This document shows positions 16,175 through 24,803 of a DNA stretch of 64,000 nucleotides, in pieces. Location: assembly GCA_028284625.1 (NCBI GenBank), contig JANQRH010000029.1, positions 119,735 through 183,734 on the forward strand. The letters run 5' to 3'. The position numbers were made by a program, and so were the translations under genes. Each line of letters opens with the position of its first letter. Position 1 is the first letter of the stretch. The notes beneath the pieces were generated by a model. The model saw only the letters and a program-made list of their open reading frames with translations. It did not search any database and was not told where the DNA came from. This DNA is from Afifellaceae bacterium (GTDB taxonomy: Bacteria > Pseudomonadota > Alphaproteobacteria > Rhizobiales > Afifellaceae).

Positions 16175-17229
16175 AGTTTGGCTCCAATTTCGGCCGCCCA
16201 AGCCCTTGCCACCTGCTCCAGCTTTTTGGGCGGCTCTGTGAGCAGATGACTTGCGACGCGGCGGACCTTGTCCTTGCTCTCCTCGGCGGTGATGTATTCC
16301 ACCGGCGATTTGCCGTCGACGCGCGCCAGGAAGAGCCCCGGCAGCAGCGTCGCTGCGCGCATCTCCACATCGCTCGCCGGCTCCCAATCAATGGCGGCAA
16401 GGTAGGCGGCCGTCATCGCACCGAAGGCGTCGAGCAATTCTGCGGCGGCAGCCGGGGCCGCCACGCACTTCAAAAGCAGATGGTTCAAGCAGAAGGCGAG
16501 ATCGAAGGCCGGGTCGCCGAACCAGGCGCACTCGGCGTCGACAAATACCGGTCCGCTCGGCCCGACCAGGATGTTTTTGGGGCTGATGTCGCCGTGAACG
16601 ACAGTGCGTCTGGTTGTTGCGGTGCGCTCAGCGAGGCGCTCCAGCTGCGTACTAAGTGCATGATGCGCGCGCGCCGTCGCGATGAGATAGGGCTCAAGCC
16701 GTAGCGCGTAGAAGCTATCGTCCGTGGCAAAGCGCGCCGGCGCATCGGCCTCCTTGGCGAAAGCGGCGTGAAGCGTGCCGAGCCGCTCGCCGACCGCGAC
16801 GGCAACGGCCCTGTCGACACGACCCGCGAGGAGGTCGGCCTTCCAGCAGCGATGGCTGCCGGGATCGAGATATTCCATGGCGAACATGCCGGCGTCGGGA
16901 TCGGCGGCGAGCACAAGCGGTGCTGCGCCGGGCGCCAGCCGTGCTGCGTCGGTCAGCCAAGCTGCTTCATAGAGATTGCGCTCCACCGGGGCGTGCCATT
17001 CGGCGGCAACGCGCAGCTGCGGCAGTGCACGCTTGACGCAAAAGGGCGTGCGCCCGCCTTCCACCAGCCAGATGTCGGAGGAGACGCCGCCCGTCAGCGG
17101 TGTGTAGCGCGCGTCGCCCGGATCGGACACAAGGCCCGAGCCGGCAACGAAGGCTGAGATCGCAGGATCCGGTCGATCCAGGCGGTCGTGGTCAGGCAGG
17201 CTTGGACTCCGCCACGGCGCGTTCCGCAC
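16171..17229 (-). CDS. APH-fold phosphotransferase (small-molecule kinase)
   Basis: A kinase of the aminoglycoside/choline/homoserine kinase fold. Visible are the ATP-binding GGVSSDIWLVEGG with CVKRAL, the catalytic loop VVHGDISPKNILV, and the metal-binding FVDAECAWFGDPAFDL. The start is unresolved. No ATG occurs after the CDGSH stop, so GTG 17229 (overlapping that gene, 352 residues) or GTG 17130 is used. It overlaps the enolase homologue by four bases (ATGA). A kinase coupled to an enolase homologue suggests that it phosphorylates a hydroxy acid or alcohol which the enolase homologue then dehydrates. This is inference; antibiotic resistance is unlikely in this context. Confidence 0.78.
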   Translation of the reverse strand: MRNAPWRSPSLPDHDRLDRPDPAISAFVAGSGLVSDPGDARYTPLTGGVSSDIWLVEGGRTPFCVKRALPQLRVAAEWHAPVERNLYEAAWLTDAARLAPGAAPLVLAADPDAGMFAMEYLDPGSHRCWKADLLAGRVDRAVAVAVGERLGTLHAAFAKEADAPARFATDDSFYALRLEPYLIATARAHHALSTQLERLAERTATTRRTVVHGDISPKNILVGPSGPVFVDAECAWFGDPAFDLAFCLNHLLLKCVAAPAAAAELLDAFGAMTAAYLAAIDWEPASDVEMRAATLLPGLFLARVDGKSPVEYITAEESKDKVRRVASHLLTEPPKKLEQVARAWAAEIGAKL

Positions 17230-17410
17230 CTTCAAAGCCGATCTTCGAATGCGTCCCGTCGCAGAACGGCTTGTTGGTCGAGCCTCCGCAGCGACAGAGG
17301 GCGAAGGCTTCCTGAACGGTGTAGGCATTGCCGTCGGCGTCTCGCATCTCAACGGACCCCTTCACGACATAGGGTCCGTTATCGGCAATCATGATGGACG
17401 TCTCGGCCAT
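17192..17410 (-). CDS. CDGSH iron-sulfur protein
   Basis: A 72-residue protein containing CRCGGSTNKPFCDGTH, the complete CDGSH signature (Cys-x-Cys-x7-Cys-Asp-Gly-Thr-His) that binds one [2Fe-2S] cluster with three Cys and one His. Members act in electron transfer or redox sensing. ATG 17410 follows an AGGA. It sits 85 bases after a Gfo/Idh/MocA gene and overlaps the kinase frame, so it is likely part of the leftward operon. Its role there is not evident. Confidence 0.88.
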   Translation of the reverse strand: MAETSIMIADNGPYVVKGSVEMRDADGNAYTVQEAFALCRCGGSTNKPFCDGTHSKIGFEGAERAVAESKPA

Positions 17411-17495
17411 GTCTTAATCCTCCAGCGAATCGCGCGTTGCGTCACGGCCTAGATAGGATAGGCGCGCGATTGTGCAAATCGCCGCGCGCCTCCGC

Positions 17496-18581
17496 TCAAA
17501 GACGCACGACCTCTTCCTTCTCGATGCTCTCTTCTGCTGCCAGGACGATCCGCAGGCTATTGACCGCCGCGTCCATGGATTCCGACAGATCGAGGTCCTC
17601 GCGGATCGCCTTCAGGAAATACTCCTGCTCGCGATCGCAGAGCTCCTGGTGGTCGGGCTCGTCGGACATGCTCATCAGCTGGTCGGGCTTCTGGAACTCC
17701 CGGCTTTCCGGGTCCACGGCCGAATGGTGCAGGCGGATCGCATCCGTCTTGGTGTGCTTGTCGATGTCGGCGGAATCGGAGAGGTCCATGTCCTCGCCGC
17801 GCGACGACTGGTTGGCGACGATGCTGACGGCGCCGTTCGGCCCCACAACGTCCTTCACGAAGAAGGCCTCCTCCGACATCATCGGCCCCCAGCCGGCCTC
17901 GTACCAGCCGACCGAGCCGTCATCGAAGGTGACGTGCAGATGGCCGTAATTCTGCTTGGCCGCTTCAGCCCACAACTTCGCACCGATGCCGTGTACACGC
18001 ACCGGCTTGGCGCCGGTCAGCTGGCACATCACATCCACGTAGTGAACGCCGCAATCGACGATCGGAATGAGCGAATCGATGAGGTTCTTGTGCCACGCCC
18101 AGGCCGGGCCAGAGCTTTGCTGGTTGAGGTTGAGGCGCATGACGAGCGGCTTGCCGAGCGTCTTGCCGACCTCGATGAACTTCATCCATGAGGGATGGAC
18201 GCGCAGGATGTATCCCAGCACCAGCTTGCGGTTCTTGGCGCGCGCCGCTGCCACGACCTTCTCGGCCTCTTCGATGGTGGTGGCGATCGGCTTTTCCATG
18301 AAGACATGACAGCCGGCGTCGAAGGCCTTGAGCGCGAGCTCCGCATGCGTGTTCGGCCAGGTGTTGATCGAAACGCCGTCGGGCTTCACCTCACGCATCG
18401 CTTCGTCGAAATCTTCGAACCGCGGATAGCCGGCCAACTCTTCCGGCAGGTCGTCGCGCGACTTGATGGAGCGGCTCATCAGGCCGGCGATCTCAAAGCC
18501 GTCGATGTTGTGATAGGCCTTGGCGTGCGAAACACCCATGTTGCCGACGCCGACAACAAGCATCCTGACTGGATCGGCCAT
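17496..18581 (-). CDS. Gfo/Idh/MocA-family oxidoreductase (1)
   Basis: A 361-residue NAD(P)-dependent dehydrogenase. The N-terminal Rossmann motif VVGVGNMGVSHAKAYH is followed by the family signature EKPIATTIEEAEKVV (near residue 95) and a C-terminal substrate domain. Members oxidise or reduce sugars, cyclitols and their derivatives. ATG 18581 follows GGGAGGAGAAC. It lies 133 bases after the ABC substrate-binding protein gene on the same strand and is one of three members in this locus, which implies several redox steps on one sugar-like substrate. Confidence 0.88.
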   Translation of the reverse strand: MADPVRMLVVGVGNMGVSHAKAYHNIDGFEIAGLMSRSIKSRDDLPEELAGYPRFEDFDEAMREVKPDGVSINTWPNTHAELALKAFDAGCHVFMEKPIATTIEEAEKVVAAARAKNRKLVLGYILRVHPSWMKFIEVGKTLGKPLVMRLNLNQQSSGPAWAWHKNLIDSLIPIVDCGVHYVDVMCQLTGAKPVRVHGIGAKLWAEAAKQNYGHLHVTFDDGSVGWYEAGWGPMMSEEAFFVKDVVGPNGAVSIVANQSSRGEDMDLSDSADIDKHTKTDAIRLHHSAVDPESREFQKPDQLMSMSDEPDHQELCDREQEYFLKAIREDLDLSESMDAAVNSLRIVLAAEESIEKEEVVRL

Positions 18582-18714
18582 TGCGTTCTCCTCCCGTCTT
18601 CCGCGAGCACGGCGCGCCGCCCGCCTGTCGTGAACGGGCGCTCGCGATTGTCTTGGCCGGCGTGAACCGGCTTATACGGCGGCGAGACGGACTGCCCGCC
18701 GCCGCAATGTCAGG

Positions 18715-19893
18715 TCAGCGAATGACGTTGTCGAGGAAGCGATCCTCGATCGCCGCCATATCGACGGCCGCCACGTCTTCTGTGAGCTGATAGGCCTCCG
18801 CGTCGGCGGCGACCTTGGCCGGGTCGAAGTCGTTGGCCGGACCGATAAGGTCGTTGGTCAGGTACTTCGAGGCATCGACCAGCGATTTCGTCTGTCCGAT
18901 ATCGGCGAGCGTTTGGAAGAACAGCTCCCACTTGGCGAAGTCGTGCCAGCCCCAGCCTTCACGCTCTTCCATGTTGCCACGGAAGACGCGGGCAAGCTGC
19001 ACCAGTTGCTCCACGCCGAGATCGGTGCCGACAGTCCGCTTCAACTCCGGGAACTGCTTGAACACGGCATCCGCAGCGCCGCGCGGATTGACGTGACCGA
19101 ATTCCAGGCCCATCGCCCAGCCGCGCAGATATTGCTCCAGCACGGCGCGGGATGCGTCGTCTTCCACGTCGGCGCGACGCACCACGAATGAGTTTGCCGG
19201 GAAGTTGGAGAAGTCTGAGCCGCGCCAATATTCAAGCTCCAGGCCCTTGCCTTGCCAGTCGGCGCGGAGACCCTCCCAGGCCAAAGCGGCGTCGCCCTGT
19301 CCCTGGGTCAGAAGCGTGCCCCATTGCGGCCAGCCGCCCTCCAGATAGGTGACCTTGGAGATGTCGACACCGGCGGCGGCCAGCATCGGGTCGGTAATCG
19401 CCTGCCAGGCGGCGGAGCCGAGCAGGATGGTCTTGCCTTCCAGGTTCTTGAGGTCGGTGAAGCCTTCGCCCGGACGGAACGCAAAGTCGAACACGTCGAC
19501 GGCGCCCATGTTGAAGACCGACAGAAGGTCCATGTCGTTCTCAATGGCGAAGGAGAACACGCCGGGCGAGGGGTAGCCCATATCCGCCTGGCTGAGCGCG
19601 ACGAACTTCACCGTCGCGGTGCCGTCGGAGGGGCCGGGTTCGAGCTTGGTGTCGAGGTCGCCGAAGTAACCCAGCTCTTTACCGATCCAGTACGGATAGT
19701 CGTCCATCACCTCTAGTGTGCCGCGCGGCGAGATCCAGGTGACGGAACCCGATGCGACCGATGCGCTTGCCGGCGACATAAGCGATGCGCCGCCCAAGGC
19801 GGACATCGACACGGCACCGGCACCCGTTACTTTCAGAAAGTAGCGGCGGTCCATCGACAGCGGACCATTCGTCTTGATTTCACTCTTGCTCAA
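18715..19893 (-). CDS. ABC transporter substrate-binding protein, NitT/TauT type, Tat signal
   Basis: A 392-residue periplasmic binding protein. The N-terminus carries a twin-arginine signal (MDRRYFLKVTGAGAV), so it is probably exported folded. The remainder resembles NMT1/SsuA-type proteins, with GYFGDLDTKLEPG and WQAITDPMLAAAGVD. The start is probably TTG 19893 with a strong GGGAGGGAG ribosome site. It follows the permease gene by 65 bases. Ligands of this class include sulfonates, pyrimidine precursors and aromatic acids. The actual ligand is not predictable but presumably feeds the flanking catabolic genes. Confidence 0.87.
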   Translation of the reverse strand: MSKSEIKTNGPLSMDRRYFLKVTGAGAVSMSALGGASLMSPASASVASGSVTWISPRGTLEVMDDYPYWIGKELGYFGDLDTKLEPGPSDGTATVKFVALSQADMGYPSPGVFSFAIENDMDLLSVFNMGAVDVFDFAFRPGEGFTDLKNLEGKTILLGSAAWQAITDPMLAAAGVDISKVTYLEGGWPQWGTLLTQGQGDAALAWEGLRADWQGKGLELEYWRGSDFSNFPANSFVVRRADVEDDASRAVLEQYLRGWAMGLEFGHVNPRGAADAVFKQFPELKRTVGTDLGVEQLVQLARVFRGNMEEREGWGWHDFAKWELFFQTLADIGQTKSLVDASKYLTNDLIGPANDFDPAKVAADAEAYQLTEDVAAVDMAAIEDRFLDNVIR

Positions 19894-19958
19894 GGCTCCC
19901 TCCCTTGTGCTGTTGGTCTTGGTTGTGTTTCGCGCGGTTCAGCCGCGTCGTTTCGCTC

Positions 19959-20816
19959 CTACGATTCCCACCCCGCCCATTTTTTGCCGATCAGGAAAAA
20001 CGCCACGTAGATGAGAATCCCAAGCGTCGACAGGATGAGTATGACCGCAAAGAATTGCGGCATCTGGATGGTGGCGGAATAGGTGGTCAGCCGATTGCCG
20101 AGGCCGAAGCCGCCGCCGACCATCTCGGCGCCAACAGCGGTGAGCAGGCCGAAGATCGCGCCGATCATCAGGCCGACGATGATCATCGGCATGGCCATCG
20201 GAACGCGGATCTTCATGAAGATTTGCAACGTGCTGGCGCCGAAGGAGCGGGCGAGCGCGATCTTTGCGAGGTCGACGCGGCGGAAGCCGGTGGCGGCGTT
20301 GATCATCACCATGGGCCCCGATGCAAGCGCCACGGCGATGATGCGCGGCGTGTAGCCGAAACCGAAGTTCAGGATCAGGAGCGGCACGAGCGCCAGCATC
20401 GGCGTCGTCACCAGCATCAAGATGTAGGGCGCGATGATCTTTTCCGCGAAGGGGAACTGCGTAATGACCGCCGCGAGGACCAACCCAACGGAAGCGCCGA
20501 TCGCATAGCCGGAGAGGAGCTCCACGAGCGTGTGGCCGAGATGCGGGGCGATGAAGCCGAAATCGACAACCAGCGAGGTCAGGATCGCGCTGGGTGGCGG
20601 CATGACGAATTGCGGCACCTGGAGGAAGCGCAACAGGAACTCGCCTCCACCGACGATGATGACGGCAACCGCTACGATCGCGGCGATCTCCTGCGCGGAT
20701 TTCTTCTCGGAACTGCCCTTGAACGCGGAGAGGTTGGTAACGCCGATGCTCTGATCGTCCGTCGGCTTGGCGTCCCCGAAGGTCGGGATGCGGTCTCCGA
20801 GCTCGCGGTCAACCAT
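19959..20816 (-). CDS. ABC transporter permease, NitT/TauT type
   Basis: A 285-residue inner-membrane permease with six spans and the coupling-helix EAA-type motif around ARSFGASTLQIFMKIRVPMA (about residues 190-210). ATG 20816 overlaps the end of the ATPase gene by eight bases, which fixes the start; the frame extends upstream without support. It pairs with the adjacent ATPase and substrate-binding protein. Confidence 0.88.
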   Translation of the reverse strand: MVDRELGDRIPTFGDAKPTDDQSIGVTNLSAFKGSSEKKSAQEIAAIVAVAVIIVGGGEFLLRFLQVPQFVMPPPSAILTSLVVDFGFIAPHLGHTLVELLSGYAIGASVGLVLAAVITQFPFAEKIIAPYILMLVTTPMLALVPLLILNFGFGYTPRIIAVALASGPMVMINAATGFRRVDLAKIALARSFGASTLQIFMKIRVPMAMPMIIVGLMIGAIFGLLTAVGAEMVGGGFGLGNRLTTYSATIQMPQFFAVILILSTLGILIYVAFFLIGKKWAGWES

Positions 20817-21663
20817 TCGCCTGCTCCATGACGCCTTCTTGTTGCGGTGTCTCTCCGGAGCCGGCGGCGGCCGACGCGTCCGGGCGGTGCTCGATCTCCG
20901 CCTTGATCTCGTTGACCAGATCAAACACCTCGCGCGTCGTCATGATATCGAGCGAACGTGGACGTGGAAACGGTATGTCGAACGTCTTCACCAGACGTCC
21001 CGGCCGCGCCGCCATGACAAACACGCGGTCGGACAGGAACACGGCTTCCGCGATGTTGTGGGTGATGAAGACGATGGTCTTGCGCGTCTCCAGCCAGATT
21101 TCCTCAACGAGCAGGTTCATCTCGTCGCGCGTGAAAGCATCGAGCGCGCCGAAGGGCTCGTCCATCAAAAGAACGGAAGGATTGAACGACAAAGCGCGCA
21201 CGATCGCCGCCCGCTGCTGCATGCCGCCGGACAACTCGCGGGGAAACTTGTTGCCGAAGCCGACCAACCCGACACGGTTCAGAAGCTTCTCGATATGGGC
21301 TTCGTCGGGCGGGATACCTTTGATCTCGAACGGCAGGTGGATGTTCTTGGTCAGGTTCCGCCACGGCAGGAGATTGGCCTCCTGAAACACCATGCCGATC
21401 TGGGGGTGCGGTCCGGTGACGGGCTGCCCGTCAAGCGTGACGGTGCCCGACGTCAGCGAATGCAAACCGGCGACCGACCAAAGCAGGGTCGTCTTTCCGC
21501 ACCCGGACGGACCGACAACACACGCGAACTCGCCGTCTTCGACGGACATGGAATAGTTGTCGAGTGCGTGCAGCGGGCCGGACTTGGTGTCGTAATATTT
21601 GCTCGCCCGGTCGACGACGAGCTTGGGCCGCGTCTCGCCGGTCGGCGTCACGCCTGCATCCAT
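20809..21663 (-). CDS. ABC transporter ATP-binding protein, NitT/TauT type
   Basis: A 284-residue ATPase with Walker A GPSGCGKTT (about residue 52), Q-loop MVFQEANLLPWRN, signature ELSGGMQQRAAIVRA, Walker B VLLMDEPFGALD and H-loop ITHNIAEA. The LLPWRN sequence is typical of the nitrate/taurine/sulfonate subgroup. It is the first gene of the leftward operon and its ATG lies 238 bases from the divergent oxidoreductase gene. Confidence 0.92.
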   Translation of the reverse strand: MDAGVTPTGETRPKLVVDRASKYYDTKSGPLHALDNYSMSVEDGEFACVVGPSGCGKTTLLWSVAGLHSLTSGTVTLDGQPVTGPHPQIGMVFQEANLLPWRNLTKNIHLPFEIKGIPPDEAHIEKLLNRVGLVGFGNKFPRELSGGMQQRAAIVRALSFNPSVLLMDEPFGALDAFTRDEMNLLVEEIWLETRKTIVFITHNIAEAVFLSDRVFVMAARPGRLVKTFDIPFPRPRSLDIMTTREVFDLVNEIKAEIEHRPDASAAAGSGETPQQEGVMEQANG

Positions 21664-21733
21664 CGCCGATTCACTCCCCCTGCTGTCCGCGCGCCCCGAA
21701 GCAGGTCGGAGCGATCCGTCCGCGAAGCGCTAC

Positions 21734-21775
21734 TCTGCCAGAAATGCCCCTCTGTCAGAAATGTAAGTATCTTAC
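21734..21775. promoter_or_regulatory. candidate operator in the divergent catabolic promoter region
   Basis: Two near-identical 13-base direct repeats, TCTGCCAGAAATG (21734-21746) and TCTGTCAGAAATG (21751-21763), are 17 bases apart. They are followed by the perfect palindrome GTAAG-TAT-CTTAC (21763-21775). A related half-site GTAAGTTTCC lies at 21850. The position between the two arms of the catabolic locus suits binding by the MurR/RpiR regulator encoded at 24804, but that link is inference. Confidence 0.45.
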
Positions 21776-21901
21776 GCGAGCCGGGAATTTGCAACAGCGT
21801 TGGTACGACCCGGAAAGGCGCAAGTTTTTGCCCGACAGCCAAAAATTGTGTAAGTTTCCAACATGGTCCCTGTTGGGGTCGGCATTGGGAGGGCGTCAAA
21901 T

Positions 21902-22825
21902 ATGGACCTGAAGATCGGACTTGTTGGTGTCGGGCAGGGCGGGCCGTCGTCGTTTCACGCGCGTTCGTTCTCCTCCATCTTCAACGGTTTCGATCCAAAG
22001 CGCGTACCTGAGGACTGGCCCACGCATGAGCACCGCGTTGAGGGTGCGCGCGTGGTCGCGGTCTGGGACAACGATGCAGCGGCGGCACGGGAACTGGCCG
22101 ATGTGTTCGGCATCGATCGGGTGGCCGACACGATGGAGGACGTCGCCCGCGACGTCGACGGCGTCATCGTGGTCGACGACATCACCATGACGCATCAGAA
22201 GAAGGCGCGCTTCTTCCTGGAAGAGGGCGTGCCGACGTTCATCGACAAGCCGCTTTCAGATGACGCGCGCGAGGCGGAAGAGCTGATTGGCATCGCTGAG
22301 AAGACCGGTGCGCTGATGATGTCGACCTCTGCACTGCGCTATGCGCGCGAGACCGAGGCGGCGCGCTCCGTCATCGACGGGCTCGGCAAGATCCCGCTCG
22401 CCACCACCACCTGCCAAGGGCAGTATATGGGCGAGGATGCCGTCATCCATTACGGCATCCATCCGTTGGAGCTCGCCTACTCGGTGCTCGGCCCCGGCGT
22501 GGTGTCGGTCGACAATGTGGGCGAGAACGGCCGGAACGTCGTGAAGCTCAATTATGACGACGGCCGCGTACTCATGCTTCTGGTGTTCGCGGAGATAGCG
22601 CAGGCCTTCAAACTCGACCTCTACGGAGAATCGGGCGCGACGTCGGTGCTCGTGGAAGACTGGGACTATTTCTACTGGAAGATGCTCGACACCTATGCGG
22701 CAATGCTGCGCGACAAGGCGCTTCCGGTGCCGTTGCAGGAGACGCTGGAGATTATTCGGGTGCTGACCGCGGCCAAGGAATCGCTGTTGACCGGCAAGGC
22801 GATCAAGCTGCCGCAGGGCGGGTGA
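21902..22825 (+). CDS. Gfo/Idh/MocA-family oxidoreductase (2)
   Basis: A 307-residue putative NAD(P)-dependent dehydrogenase. It begins MDLKIGLVGVGQGGPSS, a Rossmann nucleotide site, and has PTFIDKPLSDDAREAEELI, the family EKP-type motif with Asp in place of the usual Glu. ATG 21902 is preceded by a GGGAGGG ribosome site; an upstream ATG at 21863 lacks one. It is the first gene of the rightward operon and ends three bases before the TIM-barrel gene. Substrate unknown. Confidence 0.85.
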   Translation: MDLKIGLVGVGQGGPSSFHARSFSSIFNGFDPKRVPEDWPTHEHRVEGARVVAVWDNDAAAARELADVFGIDRVADTMEDVARDVDGVIVVDDITMTHQKKARFFLEEGVPTFIDKPLSDDAREAEELIGIAEKTGALMMSTSALRYARETEAARSVIDGLGKIPLATTTCQGQYMGEDAVIHYGIHPLELAYSVLGPGVVSVDNVGENGRNVVKLNYDDGRVLMLLVFAEIAQAFKLDLYGESGATSVLVEDWDYFYWKMLDTYAAMLRDKALPVPLQETLEIIRVLTAAKESLLTGKAIKLPQGG

Positions 22826-22828
22826 ACC

Positions 22829-24016
22829 ATGACGCAACGCGCGATCTACACATATGCCTGGGACCTTGCTGAGGACGGCGTCGACGACGCTGTCGAACGT
22901 TTCCGGGCGAGTGGACTGAACACGGTGGCCATGGCCGGCAGCTATCACGCTGGTAAGTTCCTGCGGCCGCATGGCCGGCCGGGCAAGGTCTACTTCCCCG
23001 AAGACGGCACAATCTATTTTAAAGCCTCAGACAGCGATTTCGGCGAGATCAAGCCGGTCGCCAATAGCCTGCTGGCGGAGCGCGATGTCTTGCGCGAGCT
23101 TTGCGACCAGCCGGAGCTCACCGTCAATGCGTGGATGGTGTTGATGCACAACAGCCGGCTGGGTGCGGACTATCCGCAGGCCACGGTCATGAACGCGTTC
23201 GGCGACCGTTTCGTTTACAGCCTGTGTCCGGCCAATCCGGCGGCGCGCGAGTACGCGATCAAGCTCTGCTCGACCATCACCCGCGACTACCCGATCAAAG
23301 GGCTGCGGCTGGAGACACCCGGCTTCCTGCCGTTCCAGCACGGCTACCATCACGAATTTGCGCTTGTCCGCCAGAACCGTTGGCTCGACGACCTGCTGGG
23401 CCTCTGCTTCTGTGAGCACTGCATGGCGGGTGCGAGTGCCGCGGGCGTCGACATGGAAGGCCTGCGGGCGCGGGTGGTCGATGCGGTCGAGACCTATCTC
23501 GATGCCGAAGTCGATTATCCCGACGACATGGCGGACGCGTTCTGGCTGGCCGATATGGTGCTCGATCGTGATCTGGCTGGACTCGTGCGCTGGCGCTGCG
23601 ATGTGGTCACGTCGCTGGTGAACGACATCCGTGCCGCAGTGCGCGATGACGTCGACATCGCGGTGATCCCGTCGGTGGCGCGACCGACCAGCGGCGCCTG
23701 GTATGAAGGCAGTGATCTCGCGGCTCTGGCGCGGGCGGCCGGCGGCGTCGAGGTGTGCTTCTACGAGCCGAGCGTCGACCGGATCGTCAGCGACATGCAT
23801 GACGTGAAGCGGCGGGTCGGCGATGCGGGGCGAATTAGTGCGATCCTGCGCCCCGGCCACCCCGACCTGACCGACCGAGGCATGGTCGCCGCGGCGGTGG
23901 CGGCGCTGAGCGACGGCGGGATCGATGACATCGGATTCTACAATTACGGCCACGTGCGCAAACCGGCGATGGACTGGATCGCCAATGCGTTCCGGAGCCT
24001 AGAGGGGACGTCATGA
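22829..24016 (+). CDS. TIM-barrel protein resembling glycoside-hydrolase-like families
   Basis: A 395-residue soluble protein of unproven function with no signal peptide. The pattern of segments such as ITRDYPIKGLRLETPGF, LGLCFCEHCMAG (a CxCxxC cysteine cluster near residues 193-198) and GGIDDIGFYNYGHVRKP is that of putative sugar-processing TIM barrels (family-10-like hydrolases). Glu and Asp residues that could act in catalysis are present but cannot be assigned. It is tightly packed between an oxidoreductase and an SDR gene (ATGA overlap with the latter), so it probably acts on a sugar- or cyclitol-like intermediate. Confidence 0.55.
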   Translation: MTQRAIYTYAWDLAEDGVDDAVERFRASGLNTVAMAGSYHAGKFLRPHGRPGKVYFPEDGTIYFKASDSDFGEIKPVANSLLAERDVLRELCDQPELTVNAWMVLMHNSRLGADYPQATVMNAFGDRFVYSLCPANPAAREYAIKLCSTITRDYPIKGLRLETPGFLPFQHGYHHEFALVRQNRWLDDLLGLCFCEHCMAGASAAGVDMEGLRARVVDAVETYLDAEVDYPDDMADAFWLADMVLDRDLAGLVRWRCDVVTSLVNDIRAAVRDDVDIAVIPSVARPTSGAWYEGSDLAALARAAGGVEVCFYEPSVDRIVSDMHDVKRRVGDAGRISAILRPGHPDLTDRGMVAAAVAALSDGGIDDIGFYNYGHVRKPAMDWIANAFRSLEGTS

Positions 24017-24801
24017 GCGGCTTGACCGACAGGGTTGTAATGATCACCGGCGCGGCCGGCGGAATCGGCCAGGAGCTTGTGCGTTGCTTCAGTGAGGCCG
24101 GTGCCAAGATCGCCGCACTCGACAAGAAGGATGACGTCACCGCTTTGGCGATGGGGCTGGCTGAACAGGGCATCGCTGCACGCGGCGAGGTCGCCGACAT
24201 CGCAGACTCAGAGCGGGTGGCGCAAGCGGTTGAGAGCTTTCGCCAGGCGCTTGGACCGATCGCCGTTCTCATAAACAATGCCGGCTTCTCGTCGCGCGCG
24301 ACATTGGAGCAATCCACGCCGGAGACGTGGCGCGCCGACATGGACAGCAATCTCAACGGCGCCTTCAATTGCGTGCACGCCGTGCTACCGGACATGAAGG
24401 CGGCGAAGGCCGGGGCGATCGTCAACGTCGCGTCGGTCAACGGCCTCGTTGCGTTCGGCGACCCGGCCTATAGCGCGGCCAAAGCGGGGATGATCAATCT
24501 CACCAAGGCGCTTGCCATGGAGCATGGCCGGTTCAACATCCGCACCAACGCGATTTGTCCTGGGACCGTACGCACGCCGATCTGGGACCATCGCATCGAA
24601 CGGAATCCGGAAGTCCTGAAAGAGCTGGAGCAATGGTATCCGCTGCGCCGCGTGGTGGAGCCGGCAGAGATCGCCAAGGTGGCGCTGTTCCTTGCTTCCG
24701 ACGACGCCTCGGCGATCACCGGTGTGGCGCTTCCGGTCGATTGCGGGCTGATGGCGGGCAATCTGGTGATGACCCGCAATCTCACATTGGAGGAGTTTTG
24801 A
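24013..24801 (+). CDS. short-chain dehydrogenase/reductase
   Basis: A 262-residue SDR oxidoreductase. The cofactor motif is TGAAGGIGQE (about residues 12-21), NNAG appears in VLINNAGFSSRA, and the catalytic Ser (NVASVNG) and YSAAK tetrad are present. The cofactor is probably NAD(H), given the Asp after the second strand (ALDKKD). Its ATG overlaps the previous stop and its TGA overlaps a TTG in the next gene. It is likely one of the redox steps of the catabolic locus. Confidence 0.9.
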   Translation: MSGLTDRVVMITGAAGGIGQELVRCFSEAGAKIAALDKKDDVTALAMGLAEQGIAARGEVADIADSERVAQAVESFRQALGPIAVLINNAGFSSRATLEQSTPETWRADMDSNLNGAFNCVHAVLPDMKAAKAGAIVNVASVNGLVAFGDPAYSAAKAGMINLTKALAMEHGRFNIRTNAICPGTVRTPIWDHRIERNPEVLKELEQWYPLRRVVEPAEIAKVALFLASDDASAITGVALPVDCGLMAGNLVMTRNLTLEEF

Positions 24802-24803
24802 CC

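Noticed and set aside
14784..16400. 538-codon minus-strand frame in another register over the enolase homologue
   Set aside because: Arg-rich and repetitive; the true frame aligns with enolase throughout.
16171..17229. Aminoglycoside resistance gene
   Set aside because: The APH fold is shared by many metabolic kinases and the neighbours are catabolic, not resistance genes.
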